64,000 nucleotides of DNA from Streptomyces orinoci (GCF_003121295.1 NZ_PHNC01000042.1:4282-68281); one strand, 5' to 3'; shown: positions 34,245 to 43,254, numbered from the stretch's first letter. Notes: generated by a model not told the origin, from the sequence alone. Program-made: numbers and translations.

Positions 34245-34479
34245 CACTCCTCCCAGGGGCGAGCCGGACCCCTCTCAAGTCTGCTCGCGCCGATGCCCGT
34301 TCTCCACTCCGGCCGTGGTTCGGGATCTTCATGGCCGGGCGACCGCTCATAGTCAGTAGCACTACCGCCGGCGCTTCGGACGTCCCTGCTGTGCCGCCAC
34401 TGCTCCATGACCGTCTGGAAGGTTTCGCTCCCATGCAGCTGAGCTGCGGTTTCTGGGACATCAGGCCACCGCCCCTGCG

Positions 34480-34850
34480 AGTTCCTGGGCCCGGTGGCGG
34501 GCGCACACGCTGCGGCTCGGCAGAGGAGTACGGACCGCCCGGGCCCCAGCGGCTGGCCGGTCTCCTCGCACACCGTACGGATACCCATGAGCCGCTGGCC
34601 CAGGGACTGACCGGTCTGCCCTCGCAGAGCCCACTGCCAGACAAAAAAAGGCGTCGGCCACGGCCCAGTTGAGCACCCAGAAAACATCGCTCATATCGGT
34701 GCCAAGTATCTTCGCCACCGTCTCGATGACCGTCCACACCGGCGAGAACCTCACCAAACTGGCCTGATACGCCGTCGCGATCCCGGCCGCGATGCTGATC
34801 TCAATCAAGGTCGCGGACGCCGGCCCGCTACGGGACGGGGCTGGCGGCGG
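34480..34850 (-). pseudogene. RDD-family membrane protein broken in a T7 run
   Basis: The first membrane helices read ATLIEISIAAGIATAYQASL and FWVLNWAVADAFF, after which a run of seven T (complement of 34642-34650) must lose one base to continue as VWQWALRGQTGQSLGQRLMG and IRTVCEETGQPLGPGRSVLL, the RDD signature. Pro-rich sequence precedes it, as is usual for Streptomyces RDD proteins. The C-terminal helix is absent. No start codon is evident upstream. Confidence 0.6.
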
Positions 34851-34909
34851 CCGGGGTGCCTGGGTGTACCGGGTGCAGTATGGGCCGGGGTGGGCGTCAC
34901 GCCTGGCGT

Positions 34910-36301
34910 TCAGGCCACATGGTCCTCGCAGTTGACCGGCGCGTCGATGATGCGGGAGGCGTGGGTTTTGCGCAGGGAGAGGGTGAGGGCGGCGGCGAGG
35001 AGGTAGGCGGTGCCGTCGACGGCCAGGGCCAGGCGGACGCCGTCGCGAGGGGTGGTGGCGGCCGCGATCAGACCTCCCAGCAGAGCCACGGCCACCGAAC
35101 TGCCCATCTGCCGCGCGGTGTTGTTCAGGCCGGAGGCCAGCCCTGCGGCGTCGGCCGGGGCGGCGGCGACCGCGGCGGCGACGAGGGCGGACATGCCGAC
35201 GCCCACCCCGGCCCCGCAGGTCAGGAGTGCCACCGTCATGACTGGCCGGTTACCGAGAGACGCGGCGACGCACCAGGTCGAGGCCGCGGCTAGTGCGCAT
35301 CCGACGGCCGTGACGATCCGGCTGCCCCAGCGTTTCTGGAGGGTGCCCGAGAACGGGCTGGCCAGCCCGTGGGCCACGAAGAGCGGGACGATGGAGAGTC
35401 CGGCGGCGGTGGCCGAGCCGACGGCGATCTGCACCATATAGGCGCTGATGAGGAAGAGCAGCCCCATCGTGCCGAAACTCACCAGCGCGGCGGCCAGGTT
35501 GGTGGCGGCGAACCGGTGGGAGCGGAAGAGGTGCAGGGGTACCAGCGGGGCGGTGGAGCGGGACTCGACCAGGACGAAGGCCCCGGCCAGGAGCGGCGCC
35601 AGGGTGAGGAGGAGCAGGGGGAGCGGGCGGGTCCAGCCGGAGCCGGCGCCCGTGGTGATGCCCCAGGTGAGGGAGGCGAGCGCGGCGGCGGCCAGGAGCT
35701 GCCCCCGCCAGTCCAGGGGGCGTCGGGGGCCGTACGACTCGCGGAGCGTCCGCGGGCCCAGGGCGAGGCCGAGTAGTGCGACGGGGGCGTGCAGCCAGAA
35801 GACCCAACGCCAGCCGAGGCCGTCGACGATCACGCCGCCGAGCACGGGCCCGACGGCCAGGGAGATGCCCGCGACCGCCGCCCACCAGCCGATGACCCGG
35901 GGCCGGTCCTCGGCGGCGAACCAGTCGAGCAGCACCGCGAGCGAGGTGACCAGAACGCAGGCCGCCGCGACGCCTTGACCTGCACGCAGTGCGATGAGCC
36001 AGCCGATGCCCGGCACCAGGGTGCAGCCAGCGGAGGTCGCGGCGAAGAGAGCGAGGCCGGTGAGATACGTACGCTTCCTGCCGAGCCGGTCGCCCAGGAC
36101 ACCAAGGCCCAGCAGGCTGGCCGCGAAGGTAACGAGATAGGCATCGACGACCCAGGTCACGGTGGTGGTGGGAGCGGAAAACTCCGATTTCACCGCTCCC
36201 AGCGCCACATTGACAAGGGTGGAGTCCAGCTGGGTCATAAACATGCCCGCGCAGGCGACGCCCAGTATCGCGCGACCGCGGGCCGGGCTTCCGGTTGCCA
36301 T
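34910..36301 (-). CDS. DHA2-family (EmrB/QacA-like) 14-helix drug exporter
   Basis: A 463-residue MFS antiporter. Motif A GVLGDRLGRKRTYLTGLALF, motif D1 MTQLDSTLVNVALG, motif C in AGISLAVGPVLGGVIVDG and LGWRWVFWLHAPVALL are all present, and about 14 hydrophobic segments can be counted. ATG at 36301 follows GAGGGG by five bases. It is divergent from the MppJ-like methyltransferase gene with about 300 bases between, hinting at a joint role in an antibiotic pathway or self-resistance. Substrate not known. Confidence 0.88.
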   Translation of the reverse strand: MATGSPARGRAILGVACAGMFMTQLDSTLVNVALGAVKSEFSAPTTTVTWVVDAYLVTFAASLLGLGVLGDRLGRKRTYLTGLALFAATSAGCTLVPGIGWLIALRAGQGVAAACVLVTSLAVLLDWFAAEDRPRVIGWWAAVAGISLAVGPVLGGVIVDGLGWRWVFWLHAPVALLGLALGPRTLRESYGPRRPLDWRGQLLAAAALASLTWGITTGAGSGWTRPLPLLLLTLAPLLAGAFVLVESRSTAPLVPLHLFRSHRFAATNLAAALVSFGTMGLLFLISAYMVQIAVGSATAAGLSIVPLFVAHGLASPFSGTLQKRWGSRIVTAVGCALAAASTWCVAASLGNRPVMTVALLTCGAGVGVGMSALVAAAVAAAPADAAGLASGLNNTARQMGSSVAVALLGGLIAAATTPRDGVRLALAVDGTAYLLAAALTLSLRKTHASRIIDAPVNCEDHVA

Positions 36302-36610
36302 GGGTCCCCTCACACTCGACAAGAGTGGTGGGCCTCAGGCTTCCGGTCAAGATCGGATATCGGGCCATGCATGTCCGAAATCGGCCCTTGGATGCCTCGA
36401 AGGATTCTGAATAGGCTGGCCCTCAATTCACGTGTCATATGCGTGACGGAGGGGAGAGAGACGGCGCGTTCCGCCGTCCATCTCAACTTGCCTCCGGCGC
36501 CGACCTTTTCGTTCGCCATTTTCTGTCGCAACGAATGCGATAAGGACTGCCCATTAATCCGCGCACAGACACGTCCGCTGCCGGCGCACGGCAGCCAGCG
36601 GGGAGGCAAA
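36302..36610. promoter_or_regulatory. Divergent promoter region between exporter and methyltransferase
   Basis: About 300 bases with no supported gene. A repeated phrase, CATGCATGTCCGAAATCGGC / GGTCAAGATCGGATATCGGG, and several near-palindromic bits lie at 36340-36400. Long enough for two promoters and operators; no regulator gene is adjacent. Confidence 0.4.
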
Positions 36611-37624
36611 GTGAGTACGACAACCGAGACGACCGGGACGTCCGAGCGGCAGGTCGCGCATATCTATAATGCGGCGGTCGCCGCGTCCGCGATCAGTGCG
36701 GCCTGGGACATCGGCCTACTCGACGAACTGCGTGACCAGGGGACCGTCGACGCCGAAGAGTACGCGGACCGGCGCGATCTCGACGCCGATTCCACCGTGG
36801 GGCTGCTGCGTGCCCTCGCCTCGGTGGACATCGTGCGGCGGGACGGCGCACGCGCCGAACCCGCGGCACTCTTCGACGAGGTGTACCGCACGCGCTCGTT
36901 CTTCCACTGGCTGATGCGTGGCAGCGGCGGTCTGTTCCGGGAGGCCCCCGAGGCCATGCGGAACGAGAACCGATCCGGCTCCTTTTACCAGCGGGATTCC
37001 GCCGCGATCGCCCGCGCATGCCGTGAGATCAGCAAGTTCTGCTACGACCCGTGGTTCCACCGGGCCGTCAACGGCCTGGACTTCCCGCTCACCACGGTGG
37101 CGGACCTCGGGTGCGGGAGCGGCGAGCGGATCATGCAGGTGTTGCGGCAGTTCCCGGAAGCCCGGGGAATAGGGATCGACGTGGCCGAACCGGCGCTGGC
37201 GGACGCGACCGAGGACGCGGCCCGGGCCGGGCTCTCGGACCGGCTCTTATTCCTTCACGCGGACGTTCTGGAAATGGCGGCCCACCCCTCGTTCGCAGAA
37301 GTCCAGCTCGTCACCTGCTTCATGATGGGACACGACTTCTGGCCACGGGAAAACTGCATTCGCCAACTGCGGAGGATCCGGGCCCTGTTCCCCGCGGTAC
37401 GGCGCTTGATCCTCGGCGACGCCACCCGGTCCGTCGGCACCCCCGACCGCGAACTTCGCACCTTCACACTCGGGTTCGAGCTCGCACATGACCTGATGGG
37501 AACCTTCATCCCCACGGTGACGGACTGGGAGTCCGTATTCGAAGAGGGGGGCTGGACACTGCGCTGGAAACACATGATCGACATCGCCGTCGGAGAGGTC
37601 GTCTTCGAACTCGACCCGGCGTGA
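36611..37624 (+). CDS. mppJ-like: MppJ-like phenylpyruvate C-methyltransferase
   Basis: A 337-residue SAM methyltransferase. The SAM motif is VADLGCGSGERIMQVLRQFP (~residues 159-178) with acidic post II GIDVAEP. It shares with MppJ, the mannopeptimycin phenylpyruvate beta-methyltransferase, long stretches such as FFHWLMRGSGGLFR, FYQRDSAAIARACREIS, TCFMMGHDFWPRENC and FELAHDLMGTF. The two His in MGHDFW and LAHDLMG correspond to those that bind ferric iron in MppJ, so activity is plausible. GTG at 36611 follows GGGAGG. It would make beta-methylphenylpyruvate, a precursor of beta-methylphenylalanine. No peptide synthetase or aminotransferase is nearby. Confidence 0.78.
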   Translation: MSTTTETTGTSERQVAHIYNAAVAASAISAAWDIGLLDELRDQGTVDAEEYADRRDLDADSTVGLLRALASVDIVRRDGARAEPAALFDEVYRTRSFFHWLMRGSGGLFREAPEAMRNENRSGSFYQRDSAAIARACREISKFCYDPWFHRAVNGLDFPLTTVADLGCGSGERIMQVLRQFPEARGIGIDVAEPALADATEDAARAGLSDRLLFLHADVLEMAAHPSFAEVQLVTCFMMGHDFWPRENCIRQLRRIRALFPAVRRLILGDATRSVGTPDRELRTFTLGFELAHDLMGTFIPTVTDWESVFEEGGWTLRWKHMIDIAVGEVVFELDPA

Positions 37625-37689
37625 CGTTCGGGCCCGTTAGGCACTCGCCGCCGGAGTAGTACCGGATCACGGCCTCGTGAGCGTGCCGC

Positions 37690-38258
37690 GCTGTGCAACT
37701 AGATGTGGTGTTTCGGGACGTTGGTTACACGAAGTCCTCGAACGTGAGCTGTTGAGGGATGTCCACGAGTGGTTCGGGGGCCTGGTCGAAGACGAGCCGG
37801 TAGTCGCTCCCGGCGGTCCGGCTGATGGGTGGTCGGCCGCCGAGCGCGGCGTGCGGCCGATCATGGTTGTAGTAGTTCACGAACTCGGCGAGCGCAACGC
37901 GTCGTTCGTGCTCGGACGTGTAGTCGCGGACATACGCCCACTGGCGAGCCAGGGTCCCGTTATAGCGCTCGACCTTCCCATTCGTGCGCGGGGTGTAGGG
38001 CCGGGTGCGCTTGTGCTTCGTTCCGGTCGCGGCGAGCGCGTTGGCCCAGGTCGTGGAGCGATAGCAGGAGCCGTTGTCGGTGAGGCAGCGGCGGATCTCG
38101 GTGATGTCGTGGGCGGCGAAGAAGGCGACGGCGCGGTGCCAGACCGCGACCGCAGTGGCGGCTTTCTCGTCGTCCAGAGCCTCGGTGTAGGCGAGCCGGG
38201 AGTAGTCGTCGAGTGCCGAGTGCAGGTACGTGTACCCGACCTTGCCGCTCCTGGCCTT
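37690..38258 (-). pseudogene. IS481-family transposase, 5'-truncated
   Basis: The catalytic half is intact: D in YTYLHSALDDYSRLAYTEAL, D in RRCLTDNGSCYRS, E in RTNGKVERYNGTLARQWAYV, then YNHDRPHAALGGRPPISR and QQLTFEDFV at the end. The N-terminal HTH and the first catalytic region before GKVGYTYLH are missing; instead the frame is joined to a lipoprotein signal sequence. The IS end lies near 37690 (tgtgcaactagatgtggtg). Not mobile. Confidence 0.8.
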
Positions 38259-38417
38259 GGCCTCATCCGAAGTGGACAGAGAGCGCAGTTTCTGGTCATC
38301 GGGTCCGTGGGAGCAGGCCCCGGTCGACACCATCAGGGCCAGCGAGAGCAACGCCCCGCATGCCCGTCCGCCGCGCCATTGCCGCCTGCGTATCCTGCGC
38401 TGATCGAGTCCTGTCAC
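38259..38417 (-). pseudogene. Lipoprotein signal-peptide stub fused to IS481
   Basis: GTG at 38417 after GGGGGG opens a signal peptide with basic n-region (RRIRRRQWRGGR), hydrophobic GALLSLALMVSTGAC with lipobox Cys, then SHGPDDQKLRSLSTSDE before the sequence becomes IS481. The rest of the lipoprotein gene has been lost at the insertion. The fusion is in frame, so a secreted transposase chimera could be made but is surely non-functional. Confidence 0.55.
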
Positions 38418-38642
38418 AGCCGCCCCCCATAGGATCCGTTCTTCTTCCTGCACCAGTTACGTAGTCCCGTCCTCTGCACGTCACTTGCCACCGGTGTCCG
38501 CGAGGCCGGCAGCCCGCACCCACGCGGGGCCACCGCCCAGTGCAAGGACAAGACCTGCTCCTGCAGCGCCCGGTTCAGCGGCACCTGCCCCACCACCGCG
38601 GCGGGCGCCCGCTACTGGTACAGGTAGGAGCCGGACGTCACC

Positions 38643-38775
38643 CTGCCGGTCCCGCCCAGCTGCCCGGTGTGGCGTGCGGCCGTACGGTCACAGATGCCGC
38701 ATCGACAGGACGCGCGGCATGGCGGCCCTCTGCCCCGATTCGCACGTCGCACAGGGCCGCCGCACCTCCTCACCC
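38643..38775 (+). repeat. Dispersed intergenic repeat, copy 2
   Basis: Same sequence family as 28384-28508, same orientation, with small insertions. GC-rich with internal inverted segments; no ORF is conserved between the two copies, so it behaves as a non-coding repeat or a small non-autonomous element. Confidence 0.65.
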
Positions 38776-39420
38776 CCGCACCAATGGCGCCTCCTGTGGC
38801 GGCAGCACCGGGTGACCGAGCTGATCCACCTCCGTGCCCGAGGGATATCGGGCACACGGCGAGGACGCGGCGACCTCCAGGCCAGCCGGATACCACTCCA
38901 GCGCAACCGTGTCCTCACTGTCGGCCGGCTTGAGCTTCAGCCACAGACTGTCTCCCTCGTTGCGGTACTCGGCCGTTCGCCAGCCCCTGCGCGTCATGAC
39001 CGTCCGCACCCGTTGCAGCGCGCCTTCGGCCTGGGCCCGGGTGACGCCCTTCAGCCCCCAGGCAGCCCGCACATCCACCACGCCCGGCGCGCTCGTCGGT
39101 GAATCCCGCAACCCCTCCGGCCAATGCCGCATTCCGCGCGGCTGGCAGTCGTAGCCGCTGGCTTCGAACTCGCGCCCCGGCCAGCCGCCGTCCACTGCGG
39201 CACGGGGCAGCCCCAGCACCTCATACACGGCCTGCGTCCGGGCATCCAGCCGCCGGGCCGCCGCCACCGGGTCTGCCACCGGGTACGGCTCGCCGTCCCA
39301 CCACCGGTGAACGACCTGGCCCGTGACGAGGGTAAGGCTCACCGCTGCGGCCATGGCCAGGCTGGTCATAATGAGCGGGCGTATCCGGCGCCACGCCAAC
39401 CCCGTGTGTCGCTGCGTCAT
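38770..39420 (-). CDS. Membrane-anchored hypothetical protein
   Basis: A 216-residue protein with one N-terminal membrane helix (residues ~12-36, IRPLIMTSLAMAAAVSLTLV) and an extracellular domain containing GYDCQPRGMRHWPEGL, VRAAWGLKGVTRAQAEGALQ, VMTRRGWRTAEYRNEGDSLW and a C-terminal Cys. ATG at 39420 follows AGGA by about seven bases. Such proteins are common in Streptomyces; function unknown. Confidence 0.7.
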   Translation of the reverse strand: MTQRHTGLAWRRIRPLIMTSLAMAAAVSLTLVTGQVVHRWWDGEPYPVADPVAAARRLDARTQAVYEVLGLPRAAVDGGWPGREFEASGYDCQPRGMRHWPEGLRDSPTSAPGVVDVRAAWGLKGVTRAQAEGALQRVRTVMTRRGWRTAEYRNEGDSLWLKLKPADSEDTVALEWYPAGLEVAASSPCARYPSGTEVDQLGHPVLPPQEAPLVRG

Positions 39421-39714
39421 ATGCCGATCCTGCGGCGGCCACCCGTCAGCGCGCGTGAGTGCGCGTACTCAGCCGGTACTCAGTACCACCCAGCCGACGA
39501 CCCGCACCGTCAACCCGGCGCCTGCCACCACACCCCAGCAGGGCACGCGCGACCCCCGCCCGGGTGACATCACCCATCACCAGCTAGAACACCGGGTATC
39601 GCCCCCGGCCTGTTCTTCTCTCTCACCTGGCAACGAGCAGCCGCCACTGCCGCCGTATGCTGCGCCGCCACCCTCACCATCACTGCGGCCGCCCCAACCT
39701 CCACCGCTCACACC

Positions 39715-40195
39715 GTGTATGACGCCGCACCGGCTCTCGCTGGCCCGGGCCCTCCGCGGGTACCCACCGCCTCCCAGGCTCTGAAGGAACTGCAGGTGCT
39801 GCCAGTCGCCGCCCCACGCCCCATGACCGGCTACAGCCGGGCCAAATTCCCGCACTGGGCCATCCAGCACGGCACCTGCGACACCCGCGAGACCGTGCTC
39901 GCCCGGGCCGGGCAGGACGTCAAGCAAGACGCCAAGTGCCGGGCTGTCTCCGGCCACTGGCACTCGCCCTACGACAACCTGACGCTCACCTCAGCCTCGC
40001 AGGTGGACATCGACCATCTTGTCCCCCTGGCCAACGCCTGGCGCTCGGGAGCCGACCAGTGGACCACTGCCACTCGCAAAGCCTTCGCCAACGACCTGAA
40101 CCAGCCACAGCTTCTGGCGGTCTCAGCCGCCTCCAACAGGGCCAAGGGCGACCAGTCGCCGGACCAGTGGATGCCGAAGAACCACGACTACTGTC
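39715..40195 (+). pseudogene. Secreted HNH (DUF1524/GmrSD-like) nuclease, C terminus replaced
   Basis: VDIDHLVPLANAWRSGADQW, then RKAFANDLNQPQLLAVSAAS and NRAKGDQSPDQWMPKN is the conserved core of secreted actinobacterial HNH nucleases. In-frame sequence upstream of the GTG at 39715 codes a signal-peptide-like stretch (AATAAVCCAATLTITAAAPT) but has no start codon. After MPKN the usual Cys-containing tail is gone and the frame enters unrelated sequence, so both ends look damaged. Confidence 0.6.
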
Positions 40196-40221
40196 ACCAC
40201 CGTCCTCCACGCCTGCCACCC

Positions 40222-40494
40222 ATGAACGAGCTCCCCCAGCTTGCCAGCCAGGTGACGGCGGGGCCGGGCGGGGTGATGACTGACGAGGTCGGTGTGATCA
40301 CCGGCGACCTCACCGTGACCACAACCACCCGCCCCGACGGCCGCGCCGACATCACCGTGGAGTACACCGGTGCCGAGGAGCGCTATGTGATGACCGGCAG
40401 CCCCTCCCCCATGCCTGCGGGCGGGCTGTCCGACCTGCACGCCACGGTGCTGGACCGTGTCCGCGTCGGCCAAGCAGCCACTGCGCCGGGGTAA
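40222..40494 (+). CDS. Small hypothetical protein
   Basis: A 90-residue protein from the ATG at 40222: MNELPQLASQVTAGPGGVMT, TGDLTVTTTTRPDGRADITV, ERYVMTGSPSP and DLHATVLDRVRVG. It has the beta-rich look of a widespread small Streptomyces protein. It is in frame with the HNH remnant and has no clear ribosome binding site, so it may be a fusion product or a separate gene whose front was disturbed. Confidence 0.4.
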   Translation: MNELPQLASQVTAGPGGVMTDEVGVITGDLTVTTTTRPDGRADITVEYTGAEERYVMTGSPSPMPAGGLSDLHATVLDRVRVGQAATAPG

Positions 40495-40627
40495 GTCGAC
40501 CGCTCAAGCCGGTCAGCTGAGACGGCCTCCTTGGTGGCGCTCGTCCCTGGGGGCTTGGTTGACGCCGAGCAGGTGCCGCGCCAGTTCCTACGGGTGCGGC
40601 ATGGCGGCCGGGTTTCTTCGCCGAGGA

Positions 40628-41116
40628 TCAGCGCACGGTGACGCGGTAGGTGACCGTGTTCTGGAGGGTGGGCGAGTAGCAGCCGGTGTTCTTGTGCGTG
40701 CCGCAGTAGTTGGTGAAGACGATACGGGCAGTGCCGGGCTTGGCGCCCTGGAAGGTGAAGTACAGGGTGTAGCCTCCGCCTACGGCGTGCTTGTTCCCCG
40801 AGGTGTCCTCGGTACTGGTCCCCACCGCTTTGAGGTATCCAGCAGGTTGGGGATCGGAGGCACTCCACTCCAGGCGGGCTGAGGCGTTCTCGAGCATGGC
40901 GATGGAGAAGCGCTTGCCGTGCTCGAGAACGATGGGCCCTTCGGTGCGGTTTTGGGGCGCCGGGTGGTCGGGATCGTTGGTGAAGAGCCGGTCGCGGTGG
41001 ACGGTACCGAGCAACTGGCTCTTCACCGAGGTGCCGCCGTCACTGTCGCAGCTGGTCAGTGCCAGCAGTACGGTCGCGCAAACAAGGAGCCGGAATGGGG
41101 TGGGTACGGATCGCAT
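40628..41116 (-). CDS. Lipoprotein resembling a chagasin-type (I42) cysteine-peptidase inhibitor; probable immunity protein
   Basis: A 162-residue lipoprotein: signal peptide with lipobox LLALTSC, then an Ig-like domain. ENASARLEW sits where chagasins have NPTTGYxW, AVGGGYTLYFTFQGAKPGTA matches the GxG loop plus 'f.f.a...G' strand, and VTYRVTV closes the domain. The gene starts 13 bases after the stop of the WxG/cysteine-peptidase gene, so the pair is co-transcribed. I infer that it protects the producing cell surface from the neighbouring peptidase effector. The fold assignment rests on pattern alone. Confidence 0.5.
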   Translation of the reverse strand: MRSVPTPFRLLVCATVLLALTSCDSDGGTSVKSQLLGTVHRDRLFTNDPDHPAPQNRTEGPIVLEHGKRFSIAMLENASARLEWSASDPQPAGYLKAVGTSTEDTSGNKHAVGGGYTLYFTFQGAKPGTARIVFTNYCGTHKNTGCYSPTLQNTVTYRVTVR

Positions 41117-41129
41117 GGGGGCGTTCAGC

Positions 41130-42665
41130 TCACTGTGGCAGTCGGTATTCGTAGGCTTCGGGCAGCCGTGCGTCCGATGCCTTGTCCAAGTGATTGTTGA
41201 TGAAGTCGTCTTCGGAGACCCAGACGGTGTGACCCCAGGGGTTGTAGATCTGCAGCTTGTCCCCGTCATGCGCCACGATGAGCATCGCGTGGCCGATCCA
41301 CTTCCCTTTCTCGTCATGGCCCTGCACATTGACCGGGACTGGCCTGCCCTCGTCCACCGCGGCTTCGATGTCCGGCAGGGCATCATGGCGGTCCTGTGCA
41401 CTGGACGGTGAGAACGTCCGATAGTTGCTGTCGGAGTACGGCGAAACCTCTTTGCGCAGGATCGCGTCCTCGCCCTTGCCGTCCATGCTTCCTTCGGGAA
41501 GTTCGCCTCCATGGCCTTCTTCATGTACCCGGTGCTGCTCGTCCAGCAGGCGCTTGCGAAATGCCTCCGGGCTGTCGCTGTTCGGGTCTCCTGGGCGTCC
41601 GCCCGTGGTGAGCCGCAGCGCGTACAGCGGGTCGGCCATGGCACGGGCCGTGATGGTGGAAGAGGCCACACACGTGCCCTCTTGGTCATCCTGCTTCCAG
41701 GGCGCGCCGGAGAAGTCGGCGGGTGTGTTGACGCCGAGGGTGGTGCTGTCGGTGTGAAGCGGTGAGAGGTGCTGGGCCAGCCAGTAAGGGTTATGGCCGC
41801 GGATGGCCCGGGCGTAGGGGCGGATGTCGGCCATGTCGTGGCCGGCGGACAGTGCCTTCATCAGGTACGCCCGTTCCTCGGGGGACTGGGCCTGGGCCAG
41901 CAGATGGTCGAATTCCTCACGGTCGGCGTCGTTGAGCCGGTCGCGGAACTGGGAGGAGCGCTGAAGGTCGCTGGCGGAGAGGATGTCGTTGAGGTCGCGC
42001 GGCCCTGAGGGATTGGCGGCGTCAGCGAGCACCAGCCGGTCGGTGTCGGTCAGTCCGCGTCCGCCGACCTTTCCCGCGCGGGCTTCGGAGGCCATTTTGT
42101 GGAGCGTCTTTTCGGCGCGCTGGCCGGCATCTTCCGCGCAGGTGGCGGCTTGCAGGAGCTGGCCGATGCCGTCGAGGGCGATGCTGCGCACGCGCACCAG
42201 GTTGTCCGCGCTGGGGTCGGAGTGCTCGGCGAGGAGGGACAGGGCACTGTCCAAAGCCAGTTGGCCATTGGTGTGCTGGGCCTGGGCCTGTCGGATGCCG
42301 TCGGCGAGGTGGAACAGCACGGGGGCCACCTCATCGAACGTCTTGGCCATACGCTCCGCATCGCGTGCCGCAGCACCTACCGCCTCGGCGGCGCTTTCCC
42401 CCGCGTGCCCGGTCCATGAACCCGGCAGGCCCACCCGGGCGATGCCGCCGACGTTGACGGAGACGGTATCGACGGTAACGGCGGCCTGCCGGTAATTCCC
42501 GGAGACGGTCTCGATGTGCTCAGGGTCGCCCAGCGGGGGCTTGTGCCCCTTCGCCTTGGCAATGGCGTTGGCCAGCTCAAGCTGAATCTCCAGCAGGTTC
42601 CAGCCGGAAAGTTTCGCTACATGCTCGTGCAGTTCCGCCAGTTCCCGCACAGGGCTCTTCGTCAT
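41130..42665 (-). CDS. Putative type VII effector: WxG-region protein with a C-terminal papain/calpain-like peptidase domain
   Basis: A 511-residue protein. Residues ~1-140 are helical with a WxG motif (GSWTGHAGESAAEAVGAAAR) as in ESX/type VII-targeted toxins; a helical middle follows. The last ~190 residues carry a cysteine-peptidase triad pattern: QEGTCVASSTITARA (Cys), WIGHAMLIVAHDGDKLQIYN (His) and YNPWGHTVWVSEDDF (Asn, in the NPWG form seen in calpains). ATG at 42665. It lies in an operon behind a WXG100-like gene and ahead of a chagasin-like lipoprotein. Best read as a secreted peptidase effector with its own inhibitor; target unknown. Confidence 0.6.
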   Translation of the reverse strand: MTKSPVRELAELHEHVAKLSGWNLLEIQLELANAIAKAKGHKPPLGDPEHIETVSGNYRQAAVTVDTVSVNVGGIARVGLPGSWTGHAGESAAEAVGAAARDAERMAKTFDEVAPVLFHLADGIRQAQAQHTNGQLALDSALSLLAEHSDPSADNLVRVRSIALDGIGQLLQAATCAEDAGQRAEKTLHKMASEARAGKVGGRGLTDTDRLVLADAANPSGPRDLNDILSASDLQRSSQFRDRLNDADREEFDHLLAQAQSPEERAYLMKALSAGHDMADIRPYARAIRGHNPYWLAQHLSPLHTDSTTLGVNTPADFSGAPWKQDDQEGTCVASSTITARAMADPLYALRLTTGGRPGDPNSDSPEAFRKRLLDEQHRVHEEGHGGELPEGSMDGKGEDAILRKEVSPYSDSNYRTFSPSSAQDRHDALPDIEAAVDEGRPVPVNVQGHDEKGKWIGHAMLIVAHDGDKLQIYNPWGHTVWVSEDDFINNHLDKASDARLPEAYEYRLPQ

Positions 42666-42863
42666 GCTCTCCCGCGCTCCCCCACCCAACTGTCCAGCCG
42701 TAGGGGATCGCCTATGCCGGCGCCCGACGCCATGCACTCCCCCGGAGAAAACCTGCGGTGTGACAGGTCCACGCCGGAAAGAGAGCCTACCGGAGGGCCA
42801 GGACCGCAAAGATCGGCATGGACAGCACGTATGAGGGCGGGCTCATGGCCGCTCTGCCTGGGG

Positions 42864-43253
42864 CTAGGAGCGCCGGCCGAACTCCGAAGCCCGCAAGACG
42901 AGCACCGTAGCGACGGCCTCCAGCCAGCGGGCCATGGTCTCGTCGTCATCGATGCCCTTGGCCACCGAGGCGGCAGTGGCCAGCCACTCCTGGGCCATCA
43001 CCGATGCTCCACGCCCCGGAAGCGGCTCCGGAAGGCCCGACGCCGTTCGCAGGCCCGCACGGCGCACCACCTCGCCGAGATACCGCAAGGAGCGGGGCAG
43101 GACCCCTTCCCGCTCGGCGGCCAGGGCGGCGGCGACGGCCCCGTCGCCGAACAGTGCGGTGCGGTGCGCGCCGCCGAAAAGCACCCCGTAACGGATCATC
43201 AGCGGCACATCGAGGGCGATGAGTTCGGCGTCGGACAGGTTCTGATGGGTCAC
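42864..43253 (-). CDS. Small helical protein of the type VII-like operon
   Basis: A 129-residue, mostly helical protein: SDAELIALDVPLMIRYGVLF, HRTALFGDGAVAAALAAERE and a C-terminal ETMARWLEAVATVLVLRASE. GTG start one base after the stop of the WXG100-like gene (TGAGGTG), so translation is coupled. It has no signal peptide. It may act as a chaperone or adaptor for the secreted partners; family not recognised. Confidence 0.6.
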   Translation of the reverse strand: MTHQNLSDAELIALDVPLMIRYGVLFGGAHRTALFGDGAVAAALAAEREGVLPRSLRYLGEVVRRAGLRTASGLPEPLPGRGASVMAQEWLATAASVAKGIDDDETMARWLEAVATVLVLRASEFGRRS

Positions 43254-43254
43254 C

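Noticed and set aside
38485..39102. 205-residue plus-strand Pro/Arg-rich ORF
   Set aside because: Composition is that of a shadow; it covers the dispersed repeat and the antisense of the membrane protein gene.
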